From the NCBI GenBank assembly GCA_047495785.1, contig JBLDXI010000031.1:1054001-1118000 (forward strand): DNA of 64,000 nucleotides, given 5' to 3'. Below are positions 1 through 11,219 of this stretch, piece by piece. The notes under the pieces were generated by a model that saw nothing but the letters and a program-made list of their open reading frames with translations, was not told the DNA's origin and searched no databases. The DNA is from Lepidodermella squamata (Eukaryota; Gastrotricha). The position numbers and the translations under genes are program-made. Position 1 is the first letter of the stretch. Each line of letters opens with the position of its first letter.

Positions 1-373
1 TTGTGTCCAATTTTTTAATCAGGTTTTTCATTTTGCCATAATTCTTGAGGCAAATTATTTATTCGTCGTTCTTGATTTCGGCGAGATTATGAATAACTCA
101 CCACGTCTGTTGAGATTTGCTCTGCTCGTATTTTTGGGTCGGCAGTTTGTATTATTAGGGGTAATAAATAAGGCACTCGCGCACACTAGCAAGCCACATT
201 GTTCAGCATTATATAATTATGATTTTATTTTTAATTTTTACTGCGCCGGAATTTATTTGTATCATTTTTTTACGCTAACTGAAAAAATGTCGCAACCCGT
301 ATAGTTTTCACTTGTGGCGGCTCATTTTCTTGTCATTCTCAGCCGGTTTTCAGATTTGATACACGATATTTGT

Positions 374-753
374 GGTGAAAAAGTTCATTTTTGAAAAATG
401 CTATTTTCCCGCTTTTGTCATTTTCCTGTAGTAAAGCTAAATTGGACCATATTCTTAGCAGGAAGTGATGTCAATACCGCCCCGTTCACAGATATTTTCA
501 TGTTGGACTGGATAGAAACGTTTCTGAATAACGAAATGAGATCCAGATGGGTTTTGACATTTTTGGGGGACTGCACCAAATTTGCAAAGCTGCAAGTTTC
601 GGGTTGTGCAATTGTTGATTTTTGTGGAAATTGGTGACATGGATGAATAGTGGACAACCTCTCGACTAAATCTGAACCCACCAACAAGAAAAATGATTGC
701 CACAAGTCACATCGGATACAAAATGGCATTTTTCAAAAATGAACTTTTTCACC
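374..753. repeat. Inverted-repeat (MITE-like) element
   Basis: Arms at 374-407 and 720-753 are reverse complements over 34 bases with one difference (the T/C following GAAAAATGC). They enclose about 310 bases with no convincing gene. This is the layout of a small non-autonomous inverted-repeat element. No clear target-site duplication was found, so the exact ends are uncertain. Short ORFs across the arms read the same sequence on both strands and are not taken as genes. Confidence 0.6.
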
Positions 754-2300
754 ATAAATCACAAGAAGAATTTTCGTCACCAATTTCTCAAATTTTATTC
801 CAAGTTAACGAGGATTTTAGGAAAGTTTACAACTGACTAGATCTATCGACTGCGGTGAAACTCGCTCCAAATAATTCCTCATGGTTACGGAGTTATTAAA
901 AAAACTGCTCGGCGAAAAAATTATCATCCGTACTTGGAAATTTACCACCAATTAAAAATGGTAAGGAAAAATCCGGCGAAAAGGAGTTTGAAATCAAAAT
1001 TATACCCGATTTTCAACTAGTGTCTTTTGAAAAAGATGAATGGCGCATGATTGTTAACTCGATTGAAAACTATGAATTTTTCGGAAAAAGCAAGATCTTC
1101 AACTGTGGGGGTGGGTAAGAATTTCTCTTTGCCTGCCTTCGCCCTCTTCAAAACCGGAAACGGTAAATGACGCTCAGTCTAGAAGAGGTTTAAATAAAAC
1201 TATTATTATTATTAAAAATGGTTTATTTATTTATTATTTTTGTTGAGAATTTTTGTTGTAAATTTTTTTGAACTTTCCGGGCAGCTGAGAAACTCTTGAA
1301 ATGCGGCTCTATTATCAACTGAAGCGGAAAAATGAAGAGAACACTAGAAAATCATGATATTGATTTTTCCAGTAGTAAATGATACTAATGATAATGATAA
1401 CGCTGATGAAGAAACGCAAAGTCAGGTGCAGATCTCTAAAATACCTAAGTAAAAATCGAAATAAAATAAAATCGGAACAACGAAGCAGTAAAATGATGGC
1501 GGTCACGCTACAGCAATGGCCTCAGCCGACGTTTCGATTTGCTTGATGGTCTCCCTTAGACCCTTGGATGATGATTCTTCAATGTTTCAAACTGAATAAT
1601 TTTCAAACTGAATTATTCAATATTCAATCTCTATCTTAAAGCTAGTTTTAAGATAGAGGTACTGAGCCTGGAAACGCCATGGGCACCAATGTTGTGATGA
1701 ATCAGCATTGAGTGGTTGGAAAAGTAAACCAATCAGGTGATTTTTCGATTCCCGATTTCTCATTCAAGGTAATTTCCTTGGTGAACACTATGCCACTATT
1801 TTTTCGAAATTTTCAGAGCAATATAGAGCAGCCAAATCAGGGAAAAACAATTTCTTGATATCAAATACTGTATACGGCTTAATTTTCGTCGTGTTTTTAT
1901 TTTCGTTATAGCCATGCGCAGCGAAAACGTTAACCCTCTGACATCGAGTTTTTCGGTGCTTTTGGCTCAATTTTCCAACTTTTTACACACTTTCGGCAGG
2001 TTGCCCTATGTTTGACCATATTTTCTAAAATGAGATAAAAATTCATAGCTGAGAGAGATTTCATTAAATCGGTACCTACCTATGCAATGAAATTCAATAG
2101 AAAAGGTGTCATAATTTTCGTGATTTTTGGAACAACGAAAATTAAGTCACACCGAAAAATAAACCGTATACAGTAGACCAAATGATGACTAAATTAATTT
2201 GTTTTATTTTACGTCGTCCTATTTTATGTCCTTTTATATTTTACGTATACCTAGGCACGAAAATGTGATGTTAAAGTGTTAAAGCAGTTAATTTGATGAA
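754..2300. other. Gene-free stretch with possible LINE 3' tail
   Basis: No protein-coding segment could be supported. Around 1110-1215 a short coding-like stretch is followed by AATAAAACTATTATTATTATT-type sequence, as in the 3' ends of many non-LTR retrotransposons (ATT-repeat tail). That assignment is weak because no reverse-transcriptase motif is visible. Confidence 0.3.
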
Positions 2301-2306
2301 AAAGCC

Positions 2307-2616
2307 TATCGTTATTCCGCCCTCTGAAATACCCTTGGATCTCAGCAAGCGTTCGACGCAAAAATCGCGACTCGTCACTGTGGCTAAACTATTGATGCCC
2401 GATGAAATGGCTGAGAACTCTTGGATCGAAATTCATGTCGAAAAACTTAATTCGGCCCCGAGAGTAAGCCCGTTCCCAGGCAGCTTCGAGGCCGCCCTCG
2501 CGATAGCATCCCTGTATAAAAATCGCTAACAAGCCTGCGTAGACCAACAAAACTTGAAACGCGTTAGTCCACATTGTCCCACGAATACCGCCCATTGATG
2601 CGTAGAAAATACAAAT
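2307..2616 (-). pseudogene. Decayed SLC5 transporter copy, downstream piece
   Basis: Two blocks copied from the neighbouring transporter are joined here: 2409-2616 matches parent 4136-4345, and about 2310-2407 matches parent 3640-3750. About 385 bases of the parent between the blocks are missing, including the intron. In minus frame the first block still reads transporter residues (motifs such as ASMGGIRGTMWTNAF and QGCYREGG). Scattered substitutions and the deletion mark it as a partial, non-functional copy. It ends exactly at the AAAT that flanks the inverted-repeat element at 2617-3290. Confidence 0.85.
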
Positions 2617-3290
2617 CGTCGTCGGTGCGGCCAAAAGTAATATGTCCAAGAGTGATAATTTTGAGATAAATCGTAAAAACAGCTTTATTTTCGAAATTTT
2701 CAGTAAAATATGTCACCGAGATGACCATGGGGGTAATTGATTACGGCGGATCGAATGGCGCCGGCCATTTCTACCGGTGATGCACCGTTTTTGCGCAATT
2801 GAGACATTCGTTGGACATATTACTGTTTCGTACTTTTTTCGTTATTTTGTTATGGGGTTTTAACATAGGGTGGTTCGATTCCTCGTGCACACATCCATTT
2901 TTTAAGGTATTTTATTTTTAAGCGTGAGAAAGAGGATTATTTTTCACTTGGCATCAACATCGCGCTGCTGTGGTTCGATCCCTCATGCGTGCATCTATTT
3001 TTTCGGCGATTTTTACACTACCATTTTGCTCGCAATTGAGTGATTTTTTGCTGGACATATTACTTTTGGTGCCCTTTTCGAACTCGTGCCATGGACATAT
3101 TACTGTTGATTCTGCCGACAAATTGACCTGGTAAAAAAGTCACGAAAGTGGACATATTACTTTTGATCCCTGGCGAATTTTGAGATGCGGTTTTCAGAAT
3201 AATGACCGGCGTTAAATTCTGAGTTCGGTACTGAAAAAATCTCATTTTCGATTTTGGATGGACATATTACTTTTGGCCGCACCGACGACG
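2617..3290. mobile_element. 674-bp TIR element with 4-bp duplication, inside the SLC5 copy
   Basis: The ends 2617-2648 and 3259-3290 are perfect 32-base inverted repeats (outer bases CGTCGTCGG). AAAT flanks both sides at 2613-2616 and 3291-3294, consistent with a target-site duplication. The interior has no ORF but carries five direct copies of TGGACATATTAC (2812, 3052, 3092, 3149 and 3259) plus one inverted copy in the left arm. The transporter-derived DNA on either side becomes continuous when the element is removed, which defines the insertion directly. It is a non-autonomous DNA transposon; the superfamily was not recognised. Confidence 0.85.
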
Positions 3291-5258
3291 AAATAGCGGA
3301 TGTAGCTAGCGCCGAATACCAAAAGTTGATACCGAGTACAGCTTCGATCGCCAAAGATAGGGCATAAATCACCATCGACATGTAGAACAGGCTTTGGACA
3401 ACGAAAATCGCGGAACACGCAACCCTGACAGATTTTGAGAATCGCATTTCGAGATATTCGTAAGCACTTGTTAACTTGAGTTGGTAGAAAATAGGCAAGA
3501 AAAATGTAGGCACCGAGGATAGGGCCGCCAAACGCGCTGAAGAGGCCCATCGCAGATTCCAGCAACCCTGGGACGTACTGTATCGGTAGAATTAGTAGGG
3601 CGCAAAGGCAGCCATACATTGCTGAAATGATCTTCGCAGCTATTGTTATTCCGCCCTCTGAAATACCCTTGGATCTCAGCAAGCGTTCGACACAAAAGTC
3701 GCGACACGTCACTGTGGCTAAACTATTGATGCCTGATGAAATCGCTGAGAGGGTGGCCGAGAAAATCGCTGCAATGAAGAGGCCGGGCAAGCCAGGCAAA
3801 TCTTCGGCTACGACATCGATGACGTAGTAGATGAGCAGTTGGTCTCTCTTCGCAATGAATCCCGCTTCAACGAGATCGCAATAGTGGTATCTCGAGAAGA
3901 TCAAAATGCCGAGAAGGGAAGGTATCAAAATCATGAGAACCATTCCAGGAACGCAAAGCCAATAAGAAATAACAGCCTGGATTAGGTGATCGTTTAAATA
4001 GAAGCAAGGAGAGCATGAAGTCACCTACCTGTTTTAGAGAACGTGAAGTCAGGCCTCGCTGGACTTGTGTCTGGTTCACGCAGTGAACATACATGCGATT
4101 GAAGATAGCTCCAATCGTAACAGTCCAGAAAGAATGTCGAACTCTTGGATCGAAATTCATGTCGAAAAACTCAATTCGGCCCCGAGAGTAAGCCCGTTCC
4201 CAGGCAGCTTCGAAGCCGCCCTCACGATAGCATCCCTGGATGAAAATCGCTATCAAACCGGCGTAGACCAGCAAAACTTGAAACGCGTTCGTCCACATTG
4301 TGCCACGAATACCACCCATCGATGCGTAAAAAATGCAAATAGCGGATGTAGCTAATGCGGAGTACCAAAAGTTGATTCCGAGGACAGCTTCGATCGCCAA
4401 AGATGGGGCATAAATTACCATTGACATATAGAACAGGCTTTGGACAACGAAAATCGCGGAACACGCGACCCTGACAGATTTTGAGAATCGCATTTCAAGA
4501 TATTCATAAGCACTTGTTAGCTTCAACTGGTAGAAAATTGGCAAGAAGACGTGGGCGGATACTGCAGTCACAACAGGGTAAGCCACGATGAACAGCATAA
4601 ACTGCGTACCGAATGTGAAAATTTCGCTAGGGGTCCCTAGTAGAGTTATGGCTGAAACGAAACTGGCGAGAAGGCTCAAAGAAACAGGCAAGAGGCCCAT
4701 TTGGCGGCTACCTAACATGTAGCCAGCTTGGTTGTTCTGGCCTTTCGCGCGAAATCCGTAGTAGACACCCGTGACCGTCGGAGTAACGACAATAACAGCG
4801 AAAATTATGAAGTCATACCAATGAAGAGAAGCCTTGCCCTGGCCACGTTCCTTCAGATTCACGTTTGCTCTCAGTGAAGCAGCACCTCGAATTGTGGCAA
4901 AAATCGTATAAACTCGAAAATCTGACGGCGCAAAGGATCCATTTAACACTACCATGACCTCGATTACTGAACCGTTCAGGGCGGTAACATCAAAGAAAAA
5001 TGGCTCGACTGGTGAATGGGATTCCTCATAAACCAAAAGTTCGTCTTCTTTGACGTAAATTGATGAGGTGAATTTGACTAGATCCGGTCGGGTGGTTACG
5101 TTGAAGAGCTTGCAAGTAAAATTTGCTTGCTGAGCATTGCGCCGAGTGAACACGTAGGGTGGGCAGACGAGCGATGGCGATTCTTGGAATTGAGCAAAGC
5201 TGGGCAAAGATAAAAATGCCAAGAAAAGGCACGCTGAATTCAAAACACTGATCATCAT
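3242..5258 (-). CDS. SLC5-family sodium/solute symporter with secreted-type N-terminal ectodomain, C-terminally disrupted
   Basis: Exon 1 is 5258-4029. A 52-nt GT-AG intron lies at 3977-4028, and exon 2 runs from 3976 down. Family features include LGSRQMGLLPVSLSLLASF, the ASMGGIRGTMWTNAFQ segment, NQTQVQRGLTSRSLKQ across the intron edge, and GLPGLFIAAIFSATLSAISS. These match sodium-coupled monocarboxylate/multivitamin carriers (SLC5A6/8/12 group), which move small organic anions with Na+ across the plasma membrane. Unusually, a signal peptide (ATG ATG start, hydrophobic residues 3-20) and about 130 extracellular residues with a Cys pair and N-glycosylation sites precede the first transporter helix. 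After GGPILGAY the reading runs at about 3505 into a duplicated piece of the same gene out of frame, so the last helices are missing and the tail to the stop at 3242 is not transporter-like. It may be a truncated protein or a recent pseudogene; the 3' exons might also have been lost in assembly. Confidence 0.75.
3291..3505 (-). pseudogene. Decayed SLC5 transporter copy, upstream piece
   Basis: This stretch matches the transporter at about 4338-4545 with roughly nine in ten bases identical, and encodes the same segment around FYQLKLTSAYEYLEMRFSKS. It directly abuts the genuine second exon of the transporter at about 3505, but in another reading frame. With the piece at 2307-2616 it forms the remains of a second tandem copy in which a 674-bp element has inserted. 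There is no start, and an early stop follows in frame. Confidence 0.85.
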
Positions 5259-6069
5259 TAAAATGTGGTGCCCTATGATATAAATACAACCTCATTTAGC
5301 ATGAGCAGTGAGCAGTGATGTTTAGAATGTAGAATGATGAAAAATATCAAAAAGTCGATGAATATTCCAGGTAAGATATTCATTTTATCTTTCGCGTGCC
5401 ATTTTGGAAGTCAGACTAAAATTTAACCTTGAATTCAAATGAACTCAAAATGTAGACAGGCGCCAGACATCTTTTTCTGATTTTCCAGACCAAGCCATGA
5501 CCAAGCGCGTGCTTTGCGAAATTAACCTTATTTCAAGTACCTAGAACTACTTTAAAGCAGCAGATGCTTTCTTGTGTGTTGTATAGTCACGAGATGCAGT
5601 CCAATCACGTGGATGCCCGAGACTTATATTTCGGAGTATTTTGCAACGTTACCAAATTTCACAACTTGGCACAGACTTCGCAAATCGCAGACTAAAATAT
5701 ACGTCTCCAATGACGGCTTTCCTTTGACGGACTTTTCCCGATAACTCTAGAATAAGAGGGCGCCAATATAAAGAAGGAATTCCATTGGTGCTTCATATAT
5801 AACGGCGCTTCTCGCTTCTTACGCCCTGTCATAAACTTCACCTCAACTCTGATGCAGTTCTCGGATTTCCTCATATCGATAAACGATCGCCTGTCGGTTA
5901 ATATTCGGATTTTGGGAATCGAGTTCTTTATTCGAATTTCCGGTTCAAATTATAGTTCGAAGTTGCGACTCTCATTCAGATATGTTCAAAAATACAGTTT
6001 ATTCCTCAATTTTCATCATATCAGGTTCAATAAGCAAACAAAATTAATCGAAATCGTATGCAATTTTTT
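5259..6069. other. Intergenic, no gene seen
   Basis: AT-rich sequence between the SLC5 start codon and the 3' end of the next minus-strand gene. It presumably holds the transporter promoter; a TATTTATA-like stretch lies at about 5278-5285 but is too close to the ATG to be a convincing TATA box. Confidence 0.4.
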
Positions 6070-7139
6070 TCAGTCTGTGGTTTTGTGAACTTGGTTTATC
6101 TTTGTCAGTAAATTGTTCTCCCGCTCGCGAATTTTCGCCAATATTTCCAACTCAGCCGCTGCCGTCAAGTCGCGACTAGTTTTCTCAATCAGCTGCTTTA
6201 TCATCTCGCGATCAAGGCCATCAAGCGCTTTCTGAGCCAACTCTTTAGCGTGGGCTTCATCTTCCAATGCCTTAGCCTGAGAATGAGCTTGAGGCAAAAC
6301 CGATTTGGCTGGTTGAACAGCCGGTTTCGCAGAGGCCTCTTGCGATTTAGGTGGGGCTGGTGTCATAGTGCTGAGACTTCGTTGCGCAGTGGTAGGTATT
6401 GACGAATCCACTGTCGTCGCGTTTCTCGACATAGTTGAGGCTGTTGCAATCGCAGGGTTGATGTAGGTTTTGTAAAATGACTCGGGACAGCCTTCGAATA
6501 GAGGTGGAGGCCACGGCACGGAAGCTGGCGGTGCCGTTTCGAGGGTGAACTGTTTGCAAATAACTGTTTCTTCGTGCAGGCGATGGAAGTAAAACTCCCA
6601 CAACTTGTGATGCTGAACAATCCTAAACAGTTGAAAAGAAACTCAGTAATCGTACGAAGCTACGAACCATTCAAAAACTTGCATGTTGTTCATGAATTTT
6701 ACAAATTCGCTGAGCTGTTCGATCGGAACCGTAGGCGTGCCACTGGCGTGTTTCGAAGCGATATCAACCGCTGCCATTTTTAAATCGCGAATGCTGTCCG
6801 CAACTGACGCGTTCTTCATTTTGATATCCGCAAGTTGGCGTCGGGCGACATCGAAAACAACACTGGCAGCTTCAAGACTTAATTGATGCTCCTTGCACCA
6901 CCAAATTATGGTGACGAAAAAGTCGACGATGCAAGCATCACCCAGATCGAATTTGAAGCCTTTCAGCTGAAGTAAATTCGCTACGGTACTAGAAACATTA
7001 AATATCAGCATAATTTCATTTGAGCTTATGAAACTTGCTCTTCAACGCTCGGAGAAAAAGGCTGTGAGTACACCATCTTTAGGAAGGCCTCGACTGAAAC
7101 TGTAGTCCATGGCGGTTGTAGAGTCCCTAAAGGCTCCAT
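6070..7139 (-). CDS. CFAP119: CFAP119/CCDC189-like ciliary protein (CLAMP, flagellar C1a-32 type domain)
   Basis: Three exons: 7139-7039, 6988-6683 and 6622-6070, coding for 319 residues. Both introns join in frame only if they begin with GCAAGT, a GC-AG donor. The first about 170 residues (LQLKGFKFDLGDACIVDFF, WCKEHQLSLEAASVVFDVA, then LWEFYFHRLHEE) resemble the domain of CFAP119/CCDC189, the homologue of Chlamydomonas C1a-32 in the central-pair apparatus. The family helps control ciliary beating. The C-terminal half is low-complexity and then charged helical (RDLTAAAELEILAKIRERE). The gene lies 209 bases downstream of another cilium-type gene in the same orientation. Family assignment is from remembered similarity and is moderate; the gene model is good because both splices restore the frame. 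Confidence 0.6.
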
Positions 7140-7348
7140 TTTACAATTAAAACCTATTAATTACGATTTGAAGAAAAATCTCAGTTCATTCATGCAAAAA
7201 TAATGAATAAATAATTTGTAAAATTCCACGATAAAAGCATCACCGAAATACCAGTTCGGACATCAAAAAAAACAATAAATATCTCATTCAAAATTCGGAA
7301 AACGTTTCATGAACGGAATAATCTACGGTTTCTGGCTACTAAAAAATC

Positions 7349-8362
7349 TCAATAAGGGCAGTCAGTATCGGGTTCTGCGGTAAATTTTGATAAATCCAGG
7401 CGTGGCACTAAAAATTGAGCATTTCCTTCCGTAAAAGGTTTCGTTTTGTCGATGAAGTATTTCAGCTGTTCGTGAACGTCTAGCGTGGTGCTGATGAGAT
7501 CGGCGCGGCTGTTGCGCAGAAAATTGACTGCTTCCTGCAGTTTATCAATGTAATTTTCGCGTTTTCTCACTTCAGCTTGCTGTTTACGCAGCTCTTCGGC
7601 GTGTTTCGATTGAAGTTCTTGCAAAACTGCGGCCATTTGAGACTGAAATTTCTTATCTTGATCGGCGAGTGATGCTACGCGTTTAGCTTCAGCCTTTCTC
7701 TCGGCTTCGGCAACTCTTTCTGCTTGAATTTTCTCCATTTCACGTCTGATTTCTACCTTCTCCTTCTCGAATACGATGTTGACTTCTTCAACCTTCTTCA
7801 AGGCCTCAGCGTCTTTCATTGCAATCGTTCTTTCGAGCTCTGTGGTGAGTTTATGTTCATGCTGCAGCCGCTGTTCTCTGAGAGTGATTCGTCAATAAAG
7901 GTGATCGATTTATCAATTTCGTGACTTACTCGAGAGTATTTTGCAATTCTTGGCTCATTTTGTTTTGTAACACGCGGAGATATTCAGACATATCGGTTTG
8001 CAATTTGGCCTCTCGTTTTGCAATTTCCTCTTGCACGCGGTCCTCATTTTGGCCAAGTAAGTTGTTAATTTCTTGACGATGTTGGGCTTTGCATTCATCG
8101 AGCCGCCGAGCGATCTCGCGCTCAAACTTTCGTTTCATCTTCTCTCCTATTGCAGCTTGGGCTTCTGCCACTGCCTTTTGCTTTTCTTCCTGGAATCTCA
8201 GTTCTCTCTCGTCCAGAATGTTCTCACCTAGTTCTGAAAATTCAATATAGCTTACGGATTATATTATTATAGAATATCACGCTTACCCAAGATTTCCGCA
8301 TGTGTTAAATGCTTCGCAGCTATTTCACTCTCAGATAACAAATTAACATTGCGATGATCCAT
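7349..8362 (-). CDS. C6orf163: C6orf163-like coiled-coil protein
   Basis: Exons 8362-8287, 8233-7930 and 7877-7349, with 52-53-nt GT-AG introns, give 302 residues. Almost the whole protein is charged alpha-helical coiled coil rich in Glu, Lys, Arg and Gln. The N-terminal motif THAEILELGENILDE followed by FQEEKQKAVAEAQA, and the C-terminal PFTEGNAQFLVPRL, match the two most conserved blocks I recall in vertebrate C6orf163, a poorly characterised protein found in animals with motile cilia. Function is unknown; a structural axonemal or sperm role is an inference from phyletic pattern and from the adjacent CFAP119-like gene. No membrane segment or signal peptide. Confidence 0.65.
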
Positions 8363-8939
8363 CTAAAGTGTCATTCAAATCACAGACAGATCATTAAAGT
8401 TTTACATCCGAGTTGTTTAAAGGTCGTGCACAATACGAGAAAATGAGGCATTGTTAGAATGTGATAACATTGGAGTTCAGATAGTAGTACGTCAATTAGC
8501 CTTATTGAGTTTTTATACTGAGATTGTTAGGTGAATAAAGCGTTTTGAGAAAAAGGAAGCGGCATTATAATTATCAAATATAATTCAACAGTCAAAATTA
8601 ACGACTGGCAACGCATGGGTTCTGTGTTAACCTACTCTATGTATCGTTCCACATGGAGGATAGCGGCAAGGCAAAAATTTAACAAAAAAGTTCTTTAGCT
8701 TAAATTCTGTGTACCTTTTTTGTTTATCATATCCGTTGTAAGAATGTAAGAATAAATTGGGCAAAAAGCCGAATTATACAGATGTGATATTTTACGATTT
8801 GTTTACTATCACAGAAGGATGTGGTGATTTGACACTACTCAGAATGATTTATGGTGATCTCATTCCTCGCATTTGGGTTCACTACTCGTGTTAGACGACA
8901 ATTTAGTACAACAGACAGCTCTTTGACGTTGCTGTTTCA

Positions 8940-9118
8940 AATTTCGTTGGTAGAAGTGCGCTCTCAGATCGCTATCAGACGGTCAAGATTAAGGTTAGGG
9001 TTAGGGGTCAGGGTTATGTTTAGGGTTAGGGTTAGGGTTAGGGTTAGGTTGGGGGTGGGTGCCCTCTGAGCCCTCTGAGAGCGATGCCCTCTGAGAGCGC
9101 ACTTCTACCAACGAAATT
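8940..9118. mobile_element. Short TIR element carrying a (TTAGGG)n tract
   Basis: Perfect 29-base inverted repeats at 8940-8968 and 9090-9118 (outer AATTTCGTTGG) bracket about 120 bases. The interior holds TTAGGG repeats at 8991-9050 and three direct copies of CCCTCTGAG near the right arm. No ORF fits. It looks like a MITE-class element whose interior contains telomere-type repeats. No clear target-site duplication was seen. Confidence 0.75.
8991..9050 (+). repeat. Interstitial TTAGGG telomere-type repeat
   Basis: About eight to nine TTAGGG units, the central ones perfect (GGGTTAGGGTTAGGGTTAGG) and the outer ones degenerate (TTAGGGGTCAGGG, TTATGTTTAGGG). This is the canonical telomere repeat of vertebrates, flatworms, tunicates and many other animals. 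Here it is internal and enclosed between inverted repeats. Confidence 0.9.
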
Positions 9119-11219
9119 GGAGGAAGCTTGACGTTGGCCATCACATCGGTGTAAAAGTGGCTTATAGAAACGGACAGTAGTGAGAGTGAACAAAACTTTG
9201 TGAAACGGATGCATTTGCCTTTTCCTGGAAGATGCTTTTGCTTTTATCTATAGGCTAAAAAGCGCAGACGGGAGCGCAGAAGTCTTCCATTCCAAAATGC
9301 GCTACTTGGGACTGCGGATCACACATAGCAACGTTTATAATTATAAAAATAAAAATCAATCCTGGATTGATTCAACTATTTTTTGTATTTATTTTATTTT
9401 TTATTTATAATGTGTGAAAAATCACCGCGTAGCACATGGTTGTGAACCTACCTAACAACCACCGCGAATTGCCCACGCGCTCACAGCCTTTAAAGGTCTT
9501 CCGAATCTCTCATGTCGAATCTGTCTACTGTAGCTTGTAGCCTGTGTTTCAGTTGCAAAGGCACTAACTGATACCCTGAATGGCTTTCTTGTCTACTCAG
9601 TCACCTTTGCTGTAGGCTAATCCTGTTGGCGATTGCTGTTTTTGGGCATGTTTTGATCGATGAGTTGGAGCGGAAGTACTTGGTTAGTACTTCAGTTTTG
9701 AAATAATTATCGAATATTTGTAGTTAATGATGAATACCTATTTAACATCCACTAGATCCTTCAGAAAAACATTGTTGATACATTAATCTGAGCTATCATT
9801 AGAATTTGAAACAAGCTGTCCTTTTATTTGAAACATTACTTATGAACTTGATGCTTTTTTCAGACCGCTATCAGCTTCTGCTGTTATTGAATGCTATCGG
9901 CGTTGCAGTCCTTGCTTGAAATGCAGCTCCATTTAGTCTTGTTCTGTGGATGAAATTGTAAGTCTTTTTAGAATTACCGTTCGCGATCCGAAGCCCATCT
10001 TTTATGATGAGACACATTTACATTTCCACTAGATCCTTCTGAGTTATTTGATGACTATTTTTCCTGAGGCAACTAGCTTATAAATTATGAATATCGTCAA
10101 TTTTTGTCATCTACCTAACGTGTTATTGTTTTCTACAGTGAACAGCCTCACGCCATTGCTCAATTGTTGCCGCGATACTAGATTCGACGATCATTCGACC
10201 CTGCAATCTTCTATCACGATTGTCACCGCATGAAGATGTGCTATCTGTTATCGAAAATCGGATCGGAAGAAACTTGATTCAGAATATATCTGCAACTGAT
10301 TAAATTTTTGATATGCGTCTATTAAAATTGCTTCATATAATTTCATCAATTGCTTGAGTAATAAAAACTGGGTTTTACAATGGATTGATTCATAGTTGGC
10401 TTGTATAATTATTTACCGGCGAGAGCCGACAGTTTTCTGGTTCTGTATTATTTTTGAACACTTTTCCATATCATGCATATTCCAAGCAGCTGTACTTCGT
10501 TGATCAGAATCAGATTTTATCTATATTAAGGAATCAATTCGATAAACGTGGTCTCATTGAAACGGCTAGATGCAGAGAATGCAGAAATTGCGGCAAAACC
10601 GGTGCTCTGCGATGGTTCTCTCGAATCGCCTCGAAGCAAGACACTATCGAGCAGTAGCAACAAGTTTGCTTCGCGTTTTAATGCGGCGTTGGAGTAACGC
10701 GATATAATCGCCATTGTGAACTTCATGCCCAATGCCCACCAATGGCGCTGCATTTGGTTAATCGTCGCATACATAACAGTCAGATGAAAAAGGTAGTTGA
10801 AAAAGGTAGTTGAGAGCTTCGTGTTGCCTTATAACGCAACAACATTTTTATCGCAAGTTCATGATAAACTTCGTGACTACAATCGAAACCGCTCATTTTA
10901 CGATGCCTGACAGCCATGTATTTCAATCATGCTGCTCTAAAAATACAGCATCTACCTACTGCGAGGAAGTCATAATTTCGGAGAGCATTGAAGAATTAGC
11001 TATTTAAAAACTTCGCCGGTCTTTTTCGTATTATATGCTAGTGCCTACGGTTAGTTTTGCTGTTTGACGAATCTGAAACAATGGCGGCTAACGCGTAGGT
11101 TGCGGCGACGTGTTTATTGTGCTCTTGGATGTGCACGTAGGCAGTGCTGTTGTTGTCAAACTCATTCACGATTTCAAACGGCACGTACGAAAGAGCGCAC
11201 ACCGACAAAAGTTTTCACG
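9119..11219. other. Long gene-free region upstream of the desaturase
   Basis: No conserved protein could be recognised on either strand. Several pyrimidine-rich TTTTCAG or TTTCTACAG sites (for example near 9862 and 10138) would allow non-coding exons or a long 5' leader of the desaturase gene, but nothing proves one. A short minus ORF at 10526-10774 and a plus ORF at 10454-10657 overlap each other and have no family signature. Confidence 0.3.

Noticed and set aside
2873-2990. Two tRNA B-box-like words (GGTTCGATTCC at 2873 and GGTTCGATCCC at 2973)
   Set aside because: No A box or cloverleaf could be built upstream of either. They lie inside the 674-bp TIR element and are better explained as part of a short internal direct repeat.
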